Origin: Acidobacteria bacterium 5-1
Lineage (GTDB): Bacteria; Acidobacteriota; Blastocatellia; Pyrinomonadales; Pyrinomonadaceae
Direction: 5' to 3'
Length of the DNA: 52,445 nucleotides
Assembly: GCA_002050455.1 (NCBI GenBank)
Contig: MWZA01000167.1
Coordinates: 1 to 52,445, forward strand
The notes beneath the pieces are model-generated. The model saw only the letters and a program-made list of their open reading frames with translations. It was not told the DNA's origin and ran no database searches. The translations under genes and the position numbers were made by a program. This document shows, piece after piece, positions 42,254-52,445 of the stretch (positions are counted from its first letter, which is position 1; each line of letters begins with the position of its first letter).

Positions 42254-44440
42254 ATGAAAACCCGCTCAAATTTTTATATTCTTTCTGTTCTTCTTTTGTG
42301 TTTAGCTGTTAATGCAAATTCACAATCTGCTGGCAAATTACCGTCGACAAATCAAATGACTGCCGCCGCCAAACTGCGCGAACTTTATCAAAACCGCAAC
42401 TACGAAGGCGGTTATGAACTCGGACAAAAATTAACCGGACAATTTCCCGAAAATCTCGAACTGCAAGCCTGGTTTATTGTGAATATGGCGCGAAACGATT
42501 CCTTTTTAAATAAAGAAGCTGTTAAAACAGCAAAAAAGTTAGTCGAAAACAATCGAGAAAACGCTTGGGCGCAGTTTGCCTTGGCAAATGCTTATATACG
42601 CAGCTTGCAGTATATTCAAAATCTGCAAAAAGATGATTTACAAATTAAAGAAGCAACTTCCGCCGCCGAAAAAGCGTTAAAACTCAACCCCGACGATGAA
42701 GATTTTATACTTCTTTTTGCTTCGTCGCTGCTAATTCAAAAAAAATATGATGAAATTTATGCCTTGTTGGATAAGAACTCATCGAAAATAAAAGACAAAT
42801 CGCGCCTGCTGCTGATGAAAGCGGAAGTCTTATATCGGCAGTCGGTTGATGAAAAAAATGATGAAGGAAGGAAAAAACTCAGTTTTAAAAACTTTGCCAA
42901 AGCTCTTGAAATAAGTCCGAATTCGGTCAACACTAATTATGTCTACGGCGTTTATCTGACCTACGATAAACGCTTTGCCGAAGCCTATCCGCTTTTTAGA
43001 AAAGCTGCCGCGCTTTCGCCAAGTGTTTTGCATATCAGAAAAGATTTTTGGAAAACAATTCTGCAAGGTCAACCCGCCAAAACCGACGCGCAAAGAAAAA
43101 GTGAAGTTATTGCGGATATAAACGGTTTAATGCGTCTGCGTCCCGATTCGGCAAAGGTTTTGGAAACCGTTTCTGCCTTTTACGAAGAATCTGAAATGCC
43201 GGACGAGAAAAGCGAAGTTGACGCGCTTATTCTCAAAAACTTTTCGCAATCGGCGCAGGCGGAACGGATTTTGATATGGCAAATTAGAAGATTTGATTAT
43301 TTTGGAGAAGACAAAAAGATTGACGAAAAAAAAAGAGCGCGGCTTGTGCGGATGATTAGAGATTTCATCAGCCGTCCGAATCATTTTAATAAAAATTATC
43401 TTGGCGAAGCCTACTCAAATCTTTTTTTTCAAATCAAAGATAATAAAAACACTTCAGACGCGGAACTTTTGCAGATTGCCGCTGAAGCGAGCAAATTAGA
43501 ACAAATTCAGCTGGACAAAATATATTCGATGATTGTTGCGGCTTTGATTGACCGAAAGATGTTTCGGGAAGGCGAAAAATTTGTTAGCATCGGTTTTGAA
43601 AAAGTTAAAAGCGAAAGCGAGACGCAGCGCAGTTCCCTAAAAGATGAAAAAGAAATCAAGCAAAACTTGAATCAAATGAATTCGACTCTGCACAGTATAA
43701 ATGGCTGGCTTTTTTTCAGAGAAGCGCGTCTTGATGAAGCCGAAAAAGAGCTTGAAACAGCCGTCGAACTTAACAATCAAGATTTAGCAACTTTTAATCG
43801 TTTGGGACAGATTTACGAAGCAAAAAATAAATTTGATAAAGCCGAAGATGCGTATATCAAAGGTTATTCGTCGCCTCCGTCATCAAATGAATTGAACTTA
43901 AAATCACTTAAATCCCTTTACGAAAAACGCGGCGGCAGTTCGGAAAATTTTGAAGCATATTTTGAGAAAGTCAAACTTGTTGAGCGTCAAATACGAAAGG
44001 AACGGATTCTTTCGGCAAAAATCAAAGACGCGAAAAATATATCGCCTTTTATTTTGAAAAATTTGGATGCCAAACCGATTTCGCTGGCAGATTTGAAAGG
44101 TAAAATCATTGTCATCAACGTTTGGGGAACTTGGTGCGCTCCATGTGTCAGGGAAATGCCTGAAATTCAGGCACTTCACAAAAAATATGTGAATGATAAA
44201 GATGTGGTGATTTTGACGATTAACAATGATGAGGATTTAGCGAAAGTGCAAAAATTTATGAACCAAAGAAAATTTAATTTCACTGTTTTGCGTGATGAAA
44301 ATTATCTTGATAATGTCGAATTTCCCAGTTTTCCCCGAACTTGGTTTGTTGACCGCGAAGGGAAAATCACTTTTGACGTGGGCTTTAGTGATAAATTGGT
44401 TGAAGAATTCGGTTGGCGGATTGAAGAACTGAAAAAATGA
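42254..44440 (+). CDS. TPR-repeat protein with C-terminal TlpA-like thioredoxin domain
   Basis: TPR-like helical repeats; IVINVWGTWCAPCVREMPEI. Confidence 0.88.
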   Translation: MKTRSNFYILSVLLLCLAVNANSQSAGKLPSTNQMTAAAKLRELYQNRNYEGGYELGQKLTGQFPENLELQAWFIVNMARNDSFLNKEAVKTAKKLVENNRENAWAQFALANAYIRSLQYIQNLQKDDLQIKEATSAAEKALKLNPDDEDFILLFASSLLIQKKYDEIYALLDKNSSKIKDKSRLLLMKAEVLYRQSVDEKNDEGRKKLSFKNFAKALEISPNSVNTNYVYGVYLTYDKRFAEAYPLFRKAAALSPSVLHIRKDFWKTILQGQPAKTDAQRKSEVIADINGLMRLRPDSAKVLETVSAFYEESEMPDEKSEVDALILKNFSQSAQAERILIWQIRRFDYFGEDKKIDEKKRARLVRMIRDFISRPNHFNKNYLGEAYSNLFFQIKDNKNTSDAELLQIAAEASKLEQIQLDKIYSMIVAALIDRKMFREGEKFVSIGFEKVKSESETQRSSLKDEKEIKQNLNQMNSTLHSINGWLFFREARLDEAEKELETAVELNNQDLATFNRLGQIYEAKNKFDKAEDAYIKGYSSPPSSNELNLKSLKSLYEKRGGSSENFEAYFEKVKLVERQIRKERILSAKIKDAKNISPFILKNLDAKPISLADLKGKIIVINVWGTWCAPCVREMPEIQALHKKYVNDKDVVILTINNDEDLAKVQKFMNQRKFNFTVLRDENYLDNVEFPSFPRTWFVDREGKITFDVGFSDKLVEEFGWRIEELKK

Positions 44441-44483
44441 AACGAAAAATGTTTTGCTTCGTTTGCCCGCGCAAAGTTATTCT

Positions 44484-44638
44484 AAAACAAAAAAAGGCGG
44501 TTCAGTTTAATCGGTAAATAGTGAAAAGTGAATGGTTAATAGTTTGTGCCGACAAAAGAGAAATTGTTAACTGTTCAATATCAACTATTCACTACTCTTG
44601 AGTTGAAAAGGTTAACTCACAAACCGGTTTTGTTTTCG
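44484..44638. repeat. Palindromic element, family B copy 2
   Basis: AAAACAAAAAAAGGCGGTTCAGTTTAATCGGTAAATAGTGAAAAGTGAATGGTTAATAG ... CAACTATTCACT...GTTAACTCACAAACCGGTTTTGTTTTCG. Confidence 0.7.
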
Positions 44639-44640
44639 TG

Positions 44641-45930
44641 TTATTCCGCGCTCATCGCTAAATTTTCCGTAACGCGCTCGATGTCTGCGCCAACTTTTTT
44701 GAGTTTTCTGACGATGTTTTCATAGCCGCGGTCAATGTGATAAACACGGTCAACAATCGTTTCGCCGCTCGCGCACAGCGCGGCAAGAACGAGTGAAGCC
44801 GAAGCGCGCAGATCGGAAGCCTGAACCGGCGCGCCCATTAAACGAGTTTTGCCGTGAACAACTGCCGTATTTCCTCCAATATGAATTTCCGCGCCCATTC
44901 TGATTAGTTCGGCGACGTGCATAAAACGGTTTTCAAAAATTGTTTCAACAACAGTTGATTTACCGCTCGCCTGCGTCATCAAAGCCATATATTGTGCCTG
45001 CATATCGGTCGGAAAAGCAGGATGCGGTTTGGTTGTTACATCTTTTGCTTTGAGAGGCGCGTCGCCGCATTTTACTAAAAGCGTATTTTCATCAATTTCC
45101 GTAATCTCAACTTGGGCTTCGCGTAATTTTTTAATAACCGCGACGAGATGCTTCGGCTGGCATTTGGAGATTTCCAATTCTCCTCCGGTAATTGCGGCAG
45201 CAACGATAAAAGTTCCGGTTTCGATGCGGTCGGGAATAATCGAATGCTCCGCGCCGTGTAAACCTTCAACGCCGTCAATGATAATTGTTTCCGTTCCCGC
45301 ACCTTGGACTTTCGCACCCATTTTGTTTAATAATTCGGCTAAATCTCCAATTTCCGGCTCACGCGCCGCATTGTGAATCGTCGTTTTGCCCTTCGCCAAA
45401 ACCGCCGCCATCATTACGTTTTCCGTTCCGGTAACGCTGACTTTTTCAAAAAATGTTTCCGCGCCGATAAGTCTGCCTTTCGGCGTACGCGCCACGACAT
45501 TGCCAGCTTCGAGGGAAACTTTCGCGCCGAGTTGTTCAAAGGCTTTCAGATGCAGATCAATCGGACGAGTTCCGATGGCGCAGCCGCCGGGCAGAGAAAC
45601 CTTTGCTTGCCCGAAACGCCCAAGAAGAGGTCCGAGTGCCAAAACGCTCGCCCGCATTGTTTTGACTAATTCGTAAGGTGCTTCAAAAACTTCGATATTT
45701 TCTGCTTTGACTTTGTGTGTGTGGAGTTCCGGCGTTAAAACCGTCGCGCCCAAATCTTCCAATAACCGACGCTGTGTAATTAAATCTTTGACATACGGAA
45801 CATTATGCAAAGTAACAGTTTCAGGCGTTAAAATCGTCGCCGCCAGACACGGCAAAGCGGAGTTTTTCGCGCCGCTTATTTCAACTTTTCCAATTAGCGA
45901 ATTTCCGCCTTGAATCAAAAATTTATCCAT
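44641..45930 (-). CDS. murA: UDP-N-acetylglucosamine 1-carboxyvinyltransferase
   Basis: MDKFLIQGGNSLIGKVEISGAKNSALP; LPGGCAIGTRPIDLHLK. Confidence 0.96.
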   Translation of the reverse strand: MDKFLIQGGNSLIGKVEISGAKNSALPCLAATILTPETVTLHNVPYVKDLITQRRLLEDLGATVLTPELHTHKVKAENIEVFEAPYELVKTMRASVLALGPLLGRFGQAKVSLPGGCAIGTRPIDLHLKAFEQLGAKVSLEAGNVVARTPKGRLIGAETFFEKVSVTGTENVMMAAVLAKGKTTIHNAAREPEIGDLAELLNKMGAKVQGAGTETIIIDGVEGLHGAEHSIIPDRIETGTFIVAAAITGGELEISKCQPKHLVAVIKKLREAQVEITEIDENTLLVKCGDAPLKAKDVTTKPHPAFPTDMQAQYMALMTQASGKSTVVETIFENRFMHVAELIRMGAEIHIGGNTAVVHGKTRLMGAPVQASDLRASASLVLAALCASGETIVDRVYHIDRGYENIVRKLKKVGADIERVTENLAMSAE

Positions 45931-46009
45931 AAAATTAACCGTTGACTATGCCAGTTACAACTTATCCTTATATAAAGTAATTGAAAACTTTATCACGACT
46001 TACGAGAGA

Positions 46010-46060
46010 ATAAAAAACTAAACCTGTGATTGTTCGTCAATCACAGGTTTAGTTTTTTAT
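46010..46060. terminator. Strong bidirectional terminator-type hairpin (perfect 23-bp arms)
   Basis: ATAAAAAACTAAACCTGTGATTG-TTCGT-CAATCACAGGTTTAGTTTTTTAT. Confidence 0.85.
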
Positions 46061-46075
46061 CTTTTCCAAGCGTCG

Positions 46076-47248
46076 TTATGGCATTAAAACGATTTTGCGC
46101 CAATCGTTTTTCTCGGTGTTGAATTTGTCATATCCCATCGGTGCTTCGCTCAAATTAAGGCGATGCGAAATAACAAACGACGGGTCAATTTTTCCTTCTT
46201 CAATTGCGGAAAGAAGTTTCGGCATATATTTCTGCATATGCGTTTGTCCCATTTTGAAGGTTAAGCCTTTGTTAAAAGCCGCGCCGATTGGAAACTTATC
46301 CATAAATCCGCCGTATGCGCCGGGAATCGAAACGGTTCCGCCTTTGCGGACACAGAAGATTGCTTGCCGGAGCGCGTGCGGTCGGTCGGTCGCCAAAAAT
46401 ACCGCAGCTTTAACGCGGTCGAGAATTGCGTCAGGCGTAGTGCCGTGCGATTCTAGTCCGACTGCGTCAATACATGAATCAGGTCCGCGTCCGCCCGTTA
46501 AATCTTTTAATTTGTCGTGAACTTCCGTGTCGTCGAAATTTATCGTTTCGACATTTTCGTTGTTAGCTTTGGCAAAATCGAGACGGTCTTGATAGTGGTC
46601 AATCAGAACGACTTTTTCCGCGCCGAGCATAAATGCCGATTTAGTTGCAAATTGCCCGACCGGACCCGCGCCCCAAATTGCTACCGTGTCGCCTTCCTGA
46701 ATATTGCAGTTTTCCGCCGCCATAAACCCGGTCGGAAAAATATCGGAAAGAAACAAAACCTTTTCGTCTTCAATCGAATCGGGAACTTTTATCGGTCCGA
46801 CATCGGCAAACGGAACTCGCGCATATTCGGCTTGTCCGCCCGCAAATCCGCCCATTAAATGCGAAAAACCGAAAAGTCCCGAACCAGCAAAACCATAAGC
46901 CGTTTCCTGTCCTTCGGGTTTCGGGTTTGAGTTATCGCAAACCGAATACATTTCGTGCTGGCAGAAAAAACAATTTCCGCACGCAATTGTGAACGGCACG
47001 ACTACTTTATCGCCCTGCTTTAAATTAGAAACTTCGCTGCCGGTTTCGACGACTTCGCCCATAAATTCGTGTCCGAGAATATCGCCTTCCATCATTGTCG
47101 GAATGTAACCGTTGTAAAGATGCAAATCCGAGCCGCAAATTGCCGTCCTTGTTATTTTGATAATCGCGTCGCGCTCGTTTAAAATTTTCGGGTCAGGCAC
47201 ATTCAGCACCTGCACATCTTCTTTTCCCATCCAACATACTGCTTTCAT
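46076..47248 (-). CDS. Zinc-dependent alcohol dehydrogenase family protein
   Basis: [41 protein letters not shown]. Confidence 0.9.
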   Translation of the reverse strand: MKAVCWMGKEDVQVLNVPDPKILNERDAIIKITRTAICGSDLHLYNGYIPTMMEGDILGHEFMGEVVETGSEVSNLKQGDKVVVPFTIACGNCFFCQHEMYSVCDNSNPKPEGQETAYGFAGSGLFGFSHLMGGFAGGQAEYARVPFADVGPIKVPDSIEDEKVLFLSDIFPTGFMAAENCNIQEGDTVAIWGAGPVGQFATKSAFMLGAEKVVLIDHYQDRLDFAKANNENVETINFDDTEVHDKLKDLTGGRGPDSCIDAVGLESHGTTPDAILDRVKAAVFLATDRPHALRQAIFCVRKGGTVSIPGAYGGFMDKFPIGAAFNKGLTFKMGQTHMQKYMPKLLSAIEEGKIDPSFVISHRLNLSEAPMGYDKFNTEKNDWRKIVLMP

Positions 47249-47350
47249 TTTATAGTTCTCCCTAGTAATATTTTTTCACTATTTTTCACTATATGATAGA
47301 TGTATTGACAAATTAGGTTAGATTCTGAAAATAATCCGCCCGACTCGGCA

Positions 47351-47426
47351 CACTGTTCATTGTTCACTATTCACTGTTTTTTCAAAGGATTCCTATTCAT
47401 TAGTGAATAGTGAACAATGAACAGTG
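47351..47426. repeat. Palindromic short-word repeat (GTTCATTGTTCACTATTCACTG type)
   Basis: CACTGTTCATTGTTCACTATTCACT and perfect inverted copy AGTGAATAGTGAACAATGAACAGTG (25 bp). Confidence 0.92.
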
Positions 47427-47520
47427 AACAGCGAGTAAAACGCACTGACCGGCTAACTTTTAATTTGTCAAAACAGATAGAGGCTAGAGGTTAGATTTTA
47501 CTGACAGCTAACCTCTACTC

Positions 47521-48300
47521 CTATGCTGAAGCCTTCTTCGCTTGCGGCTCGCGTCCTGAAGTTTGACCTTCGACGGTAATAATCTCGCCGGATTCCATCA
47601 AACTTTTGAAACGATATAAATCACCGTAAACTTGCTGGCTCGGTTCTTCGCCGAAAAGTTTGGCGATTATTGCGCCGAGTTCTCCGGCTGGCGACTCGTA
47701 AGTTAGAAGGACGCGCACTTCCGTGCCGCGTGTTGAAGTCGGATTGAATTCGACTACGCCGGAATTCGGAATGTCCGAGCCTTCGACCGATTTCCAACCG
47801 ATGCGCTGGTTTTCCTGTTCGCTGGTGATTTCCGCGTTCCATTCGACCGTCGTTCCGAGCGGTGCTTTCGCCTTCCAGAACGAAGTTTTCTCGCCCGTTA
47901 CGGTAACCGATTCGAGATGCGACATAAACTTCGGCAAATTTTCAAAATTGCGCCAAAATTGGTAAAGCTCCGCCGGCGATTTGTTTATCGTTACGGCTTT
48001 GGTAACGTGAATTTTGCCGGAAACCCAACTGTTGTCAAACGGAGATTTCGGATTTGTTGATTTATCGTTGCTGTCAATTCCAAGCGCGTCATAAACCTGA
48101 CAATGTCCGGTTGCTCCGCGCAAAGCCAAACCGCCGCCTAAAATCGAAAGCATTACGCCCAATGTATCGCCGCGTTTCAGACCGTAAGTCAGTAGTGCGC
48201 CACCGCCGACTGCCGACACAACTCTTTCACTTGTTCCAATGTTTGTTTGCGTGTTGGTTAAAATATTTGCTAATGATTTTTCTTGATTTTTACTTTTCAT
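47521..48300 (-). CDS. YgaP-like membrane domain + SRPBCC/cyclase-dehydrase domain protein
   Basis: GTSERVVSAVGGGALLTYGL; VTINKSPAELYQFWRNFENLPKFMSHLESV. Confidence 0.85.
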   Translation of the reverse strand: MKSKNQEKSLANILTNTQTNIGTSERVVSAVGGGALLTYGLKRGDTLGVMLSILGGGLALRGATGHCQVYDALGIDSNDKSTNPKSPFDNSWVSGKIHVTKAVTINKSPAELYQFWRNFENLPKFMSHLESVTVTGEKTSFWKAKAPLGTTVEWNAEITSEQENQRIGWKSVEGSDIPNSGVVEFNPTSTRGTEVRVLLTYESPAGELGAIIAKLFGEEPSQQVYGDLYRFKSLMESGEIITVEGQTSGREPQAKKASA

Positions 48301-48324
48301 AAAATTACTCCTTCCCTTGTTCGT

Positions 48325-49371
48325 TTAAGTTAATTGTTCATTCGGCTTGAGTTCATTATTTTGATAAGACTCCTTATCAATCAAAGCCGTTAAAAACGAA
48401 GGCGAGATAAAAGACGTGCTGTCTTTGCCGAGCGCGTGTTTTTCGCCGATTCCGCCTTTTGAAGGCAAAACTTTATTGACCAAGCCGGAAATTTCCGCGA
48501 CTAATTCGGGAAACAGCGCGTTCATTTTTGCCGCGAGTTCGGCTTGAATTGAAATAATTGCTTCCGCATCGCCGTTGCGACACGCTTCGACAATTTGTTT
48601 CGCCGCGCTTTCCGCGCTGATTGAACTGACAGGCAAAGCATTTCCAATGCTGAACCACGCAAATTCCATTTCATTTTTTCCTTTGAAGAGAGCGTTAAGG
48701 TGGCTTCCGGTTCTCATCAAACCCGGACAAACGGTTGTAACTTGAATGTTATCTTTCGCAAGTTCGACGCGCATCGCACCGGAAAGACCGACAAGCGCAA
48801 ATTTACTCGCGCAATACGGCGCAAGATGCGGAACGCTCACTTTCCCGCCGATTGAGGAAATATTAACAATGCGACCTTCGCCCTTTCCGCACATCTTCGG
48901 AATAACCGCGCTCATTGTGTAATACGGTCCCCAAAAATGCACATTCATCGCATCTTCAAAATCTTCTTTTGTTTGAACTTCCAAAGGTCCAACTTGAATA
49001 ACTCCGGCATTATTTATCAAAACATCAATCTGTCCGTAATAATTGCAGACTTGTTCAACCATCTGATTAACTTCGTTTTGATTTCGGACATCGCAAACAA
49101 TATCTAAAACCTTTGCGCCGCGGCTTTCCAGATCTTTTTTGGCACGATCTAATTCCGCGCCGTCCCGCGCACAGATAGCGATTCTTGCGCCTTCACGTGC
49201 AAAAGTTCGCGCTAAAACCAATCCGAGTCCGCGCGAACTACCTGTAATTAAAACTGTTTTGTCTTGAAAACTGTATTTTTGACGCGGTTTTCCCCAAACC
49301 GTATAAGCTGTAACTGCGCCAACTCCGACTGCTGCCGCCAGCCACCAAGCGTTCCTTTTTTTATCTTCCAC
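48325..49371 (-). CDS. SDR-family oxidoreductase with N-terminal membrane anchor
   Basis: TVLITGSSRGLGLVLARTFAREGARI, NNAGVIQVGPL, YCASKFALVG. Confidence 0.92.
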   Translation of the reverse strand: MEDKKRNAWWLAAAVGVGAVTAYTVWGKPRQKYSFQDKTVLITGSSRGLGLVLARTFAREGARIAICARDGAELDRAKKDLESRGAKVLDIVCDVRNQNEVNQMVEQVCNYYGQIDVLINNAGVIQVGPLEVQTKEDFEDAMNVHFWGPYYTMSAVIPKMCGKGEGRIVNISSIGGKVSVPHLAPYCASKFALVGLSGAMRVELAKDNIQVTTVCPGLMRTGSHLNALFKGKNEMEFAWFSIGNALPVSSISAESAAKQIVEACRNGDAEAIISIQAELAAKMNALFPELVAEISGLVNKVLPSKGGIGEKHALGKDSTSFISPSFLTALIDKESYQNNELKPNEQLT

Positions 49372-49484
49372 CTTTTAAAACTCCTTTGCCTTTATTGGTT
49401 GATAAAGCAAGTAAAGTGCCACGCGGAGATTAAATAAATGAACGCTTTAGATAGTTTGAAAGCAACCGTGATAAAATTCAAAAT

Positions 49485-49970
49485 ATGGCTGAAAGTTTAT
49501 TCGTGCCAAAAACCGCTGACCGCCGAGTGATTTATGATGAGATTACGCCGCAAATTGCGGCTCTGGTTGAAGGCGAAGCCGATTTGATTGCAAATCTGGC
49601 AAACATTACGGCAGTTTTGAAGGAAGCATTCGGATTTTTTTGGGTCGGATTTTATCTTAAAAAAGGAAATCAACTTGTTTTGAGCGCGTTTCAAGGCTCA
49701 ATCGCCTGCACGCGAATTGATTTTGACAAAGGCGTTTGCGGGCATTGTTACACGACAAAGCAAACCGTGATTGTGCGAGATGTCGAAGAATTTGACGGAC
49801 ACATCGCATGCAGTTTGCTGGCAAAATCGGAAATCGTTTTACCGATTTCCGATAAATCGGGCGAGATTTTCGGCGTGTTGGATGTTGACAGCGATAAACT
49901 TGATGATTTTAACGAAACTGATGCAAATGGTTTGGAGAAAGTGGTGAAAATTGTTGAAAGGTTAATTTGA
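49485..49970 (+). CDS. GAF-domain protein, free methionine-(R)-sulfoxide reductase-like
   Basis: FWVGFYLKKGNQLVLSAFQGSIACTRI...GVCGHCYTTKQTVIVRDVEEFDGHIAC. Confidence 0.88.
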   Translation: MAESLFVPKTADRRVIYDEITPQIAALVEGEADLIANLANITAVLKEAFGFFWVGFYLKKGNQLVLSAFQGSIACTRIDFDKGVCGHCYTTKQTVIVRDVEEFDGHIACSLLAKSEIVLPISDKSGEIFGVLDVDSDKLDDFNETDANGLEKVVKIVERLI

Positions 49971-50075
49971 GCCAAACTTTCCCTCAATTATTATTGTTAG
50001 TAACTCTGAATTACATACACAAAACAGAACTTGTGCAGTTGAAATCGAAATTGAATGATTTAGCGGCATTTAATT

Positions 50076-50157
50076 GATAAATAGTTAATAGTTAAAAGCG
50101 AATAGTGAAAAGTTACAACCAAAACTATTAACTTTTAACTGTTCACTTTTAACTATC
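50076..50157. repeat. Palindromic short-word repeat (ATAGTTAATAGTTAAAAG type)
   Basis: GATAAATAGTTAATAGTTAAAAGCGAATAGTGAAAAGTTA ... ACTATTAACTTTTAACTGTTCACTTTTAACTATC. Confidence 0.8.
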
Positions 50158-50344
50158 TAACAGAGAAAAAAAATTCTAATCTTCTCTGTTCAACTGCGTA
50201 AGTTCCAACAAAACTTAAAAATTAAACTGTGCCAAAATATCCGAGGAATCCGCGTCGAAAAGCAAAAACCGTGTTTGGATGAGTTATTTGCCGCGCTATT
50301 ATTTTCAACTTTAATAATCGGTAATTTGGATTATACTAAATTTT

Positions 50345-51487
50345 ATGGAGCCGTTAGCCAATAAAATCAGACCGCAGATGCTCGGCGAATTTGTCGGGCA
50401 AAAACATCTGGTCGGCGCAGACAAACCGCTTCGCTTGGCGATTGAACAAAAACATATATTTTCGTTTGTGTTGTGGGGAATGCCCGGAGTCGGCAAAACA
50501 ACTCTGGCGCGGATTTATGCGAATGCAATCGGCGCGGATTTACACGAACTTTCGGCAGTTTCCGCCGGAAAAGACGATATTCGCAAAATCATCAAAGAGC
50601 CGCGACAAGAGAATCGCCCGCGCATTCTGTTTCTTGATGAAATTCACCGATTTAATAAAGCACAGCAAGATTTTCTTCTGCCGTTTGTTGAAAACGGCGA
50701 GCTTATTTTAATCGGCGCGACGACGGAAAATCCGAGTTTTGAAATTATTCCCGCGCTGCTTTCGCGTCTGCGCGTGTTTGTTTTGGAAGAACTTTCGGCG
50801 GAAGAAATGTCCGAAATTATTGAGCGAACCGATTATAAATTAGATAAAGAATCAAAAGATTGGCATATCCGAATGGCGAACGGCGATGCGCGGCAAGCCA
50901 TCACGATGATTGAAAATACGGCGCGGCTTTATGACGGCAAAGTAACGGTTGAGACGCTGAGAAATACTCTGCAGTCAAAGTTTTTGCGCTACGATAAACA
51001 GGGCGACGAACATTTCAACGTCATCAGCGCGTTTATCAAAAGTATGCGAGCCAGCCAACCCGATGCCGCGCTTTATTATCTGGCGCGAATGGTTGCCTCC
51101 GGCGAAGACCCGAAATTTATAGCGCGGCGAATGGTGATTTTTGCTTCCGAAGATGTCGGATTGGCGCAGCCGACCGCGCTGGTTGTCGCAAACGCGGTTT
51201 TCCGCGCCGTTGAAACAATCGGACTTCCCGAATGCGGAATAAACTTAGCGCACGGTGTTGCTTATCTGTCGAACTGCAAAAAAGACAAAAGCGCGTATGA
51301 AGCATATAAAGCGGCACTTGAAGATGTTAAAAAATACGGAAATTTGCCTGTTCCGCTCAATCTTCGTAACGCGCCGACTGATTTGATGAAAGAACTCGGT
51401 TACGGCGCGGGTTACGAGCGATATACAACAGAAGATTTATTGCCGAAAAAGTTGAAAGGCAAAAGGTATTTGCCAAAACACAAGTGA
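50345..51487 (+). CDS. rarA: Replication-associated recombination protein A (RarA/MgsA AAA ATPase)
   Basis: [46 protein letters not shown]. Confidence 0.95.
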   Translation: MEPLANKIRPQMLGEFVGQKHLVGADKPLRLAIEQKHIFSFVLWGMPGVGKTTLARIYANAIGADLHELSAVSAGKDDIRKIIKEPRQENRPRILFLDEIHRFNKAQQDFLLPFVENGELILIGATTENPSFEIIPALLSRLRVFVLEELSAEEMSEIIERTDYKLDKESKDWHIRMANGDARQAITMIENTARLYDGKVTVETLRNTLQSKFLRYDKQGDEHFNVISAFIKSMRASQPDAALYYLARMVASGEDPKFIARRMVIFASEDVGLAQPTALVVANAVFRAVETIGLPECGINLAHGVAYLSNCKKDKSAYEAYKAALEDVKKYGNLPVPLNLRNAPTDLMKELGYGAGYERYTTEDLLPKKLKGKRYLPKHK

Positions 51488-51532
51488 AGTATTGATTGTT
51501 CAAGAAAAGTTATCACGCTTTTTAAAACTCTT

Positions 51533-51695
51533 AGGACTTTCTCAAAATGCAGAAAAAAGAGCAAAACTATAAACTGTTTACTATAAACTTTTAACTGATT
51601 TGTAAACAAAAATTTTTTTTATGAAAGATAGTTTATAGTGAATAACGGGCAGCTAATAGTTTGCTGTCAGAATCTTCGACGTTTGAGATAGTCCT
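51533..51695. mobile_element. MITE-like element, family A copy (163 bp)
   Basis: AGGACTTTCTCAAAATGCAGAAAAAAGAGCAAAACTAT left end; ATAGTTTGCTGTCAGAATC...GAGATAGTCCT right end. Confidence 0.8.
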
Positions 51696-51748
51696 AACTT
51701 TAATGAGTTTGCTCAAGAAGATTGTGGATTGCTGCAAATAACGACATA

Positions 51749-52445
51749 TTAAACAAAATCTCCAAACCGATTCTGCAAAACCGCCGCCGTGCAAATTGCC
51801 GCCGTTTCCGCCCGCAAAATTCTGCCGCCGAAAGTTACGATTTGAAAGCCTTTTTCACGCGCCGCTTCGATTTCCGCGTCTTCCCACCCGCCTTCCGCGC
51901 CGATTACCGCAACGATTTTTTTATTGTCTTCTAAAGCAGGAAAACTTTCTCCGTCTTTTTCGGCGAACAAAATTTTTGTGCCGTCCGCCGCCGCAATAAA
52001 TCTTTCAAAATCAATCGCCGTTTCAATCTGCATCAATTCGGCGCGTCCGCATTGTTTCGTCGCTTCGATGACGATTTTACGCCAGCGTTCCAACTTTTTT
52101 TCGCCGTCTTTGAGTTTCACATCGGCGCGTTTTGTGTTGAGCGGAATCAATCTTGTTACTCCTAATTCAACTGCTTTCTGCAAAACTAAATCGAACTTTT
52201 CACCTTTTAACAGCGCAACCGCCAACGTTAAATCCAAACTTGATTCGGTTGCTGTCGGCGAAACTTCTTTAATAATTTTTAATCGAGTTTCTTTTTTTGA
52301 AATGGTTTCAATCGCGCACAAAAATTCTTTGCCTGCGCCGTCGAAAACTTGAATCTTTTTACCTTCGCGCAGACGCAGAACGTCGCTTAAATGTCTTGTT
52401 TCTTCAAGTTCAAGCGTGATTTTTCCGGTGTTAAAATTTTCGGTT
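51749..52445 (-). CDS. rsmE: 16S rRNA (uracil1498-N3)-methyltransferase RsmE (5' end beyond window)
   Basis: VLQKAVELGVTRLIPLNTKRADVK, VAVIGAEGGWEDAEIEAAREKGFQIVTFGGRILRAETAAI; open frame to the window edge (RHLSDVLRLREGKKIQVFDGAG). Confidence 0.93.
   Translation of the reverse strand, partial: TENFNTGKITLELEETRHLSDVLRLREGKKIQVFDGAGKEFLCAIETISKKETRLKIIKEVSPTATESSLDLTLAVALLKGEKFDLVLQKAVELGVTRLIPLNTKRADVKLKDGEKKLERWRKIVIEATKQCGRAELMQIETAIDFERFIAAADGTKILFAEKDGESFPALEDNKKIVAVIGAEGGWEDAEIEAAREKGFQIVTFGGRILRAETAAICTAAVLQNRFGDFV

Noticed and set aside
46010-46060. Perfect 23-bp hairpin considered as another mobile palindrome
   Set aside because: Short loop, GC-rich stem with U-run on both strands and no tandem words: ordinary bidirectional terminator

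Overview
The 52 kb window looks chromosomal. Its protein and repeat style would fit an Acidobacteriota/Blastocatellia-like genome, but that is inference only. Housekeeping genes include hemW, purL, rfbB/rfbD, ligA, nrdR, gyrA, murA, rarA and rsmE, plus tRNA-Pro(CGG). They are interspersed with envelope, regulatory and redox genes. Two things stand out. (1) An Rhs/polymorphic-toxin locus at about 26.3-35.3 kb on the minus strand. It has one full-length secreted Rhs protein with a zincin-like (HELRH) C-terminal toxin and a lipoprotein candidate immunity gene. This is followed by a displaced Rhs-CT module with a JAMM/JAB-type metalloprotease C-terminus split by a +1 frame change and a second lipoprotein, then an older truncated Rhs tip. 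(2) A dense population of small palindromic elements. Some are MITE-like with terminal inverted repeats (one has a TTAG duplication), some are long hairpins built from degenerate short words. Several intrude into genes: an in-frame insert in purL and repeat-encoded C-terminal tails on three other proteins. Smaller observations: a RHH/MazF module whose toxin stop overlaps the ligA start, a Pol-beta nucleotidyltransferase/small-protein pair, a possibly catalytically dead D12-type methylase homologue, and a structured leader upstream of an M23 peptidase. All calls are by eye from translations and raw sequence; no database search was run.
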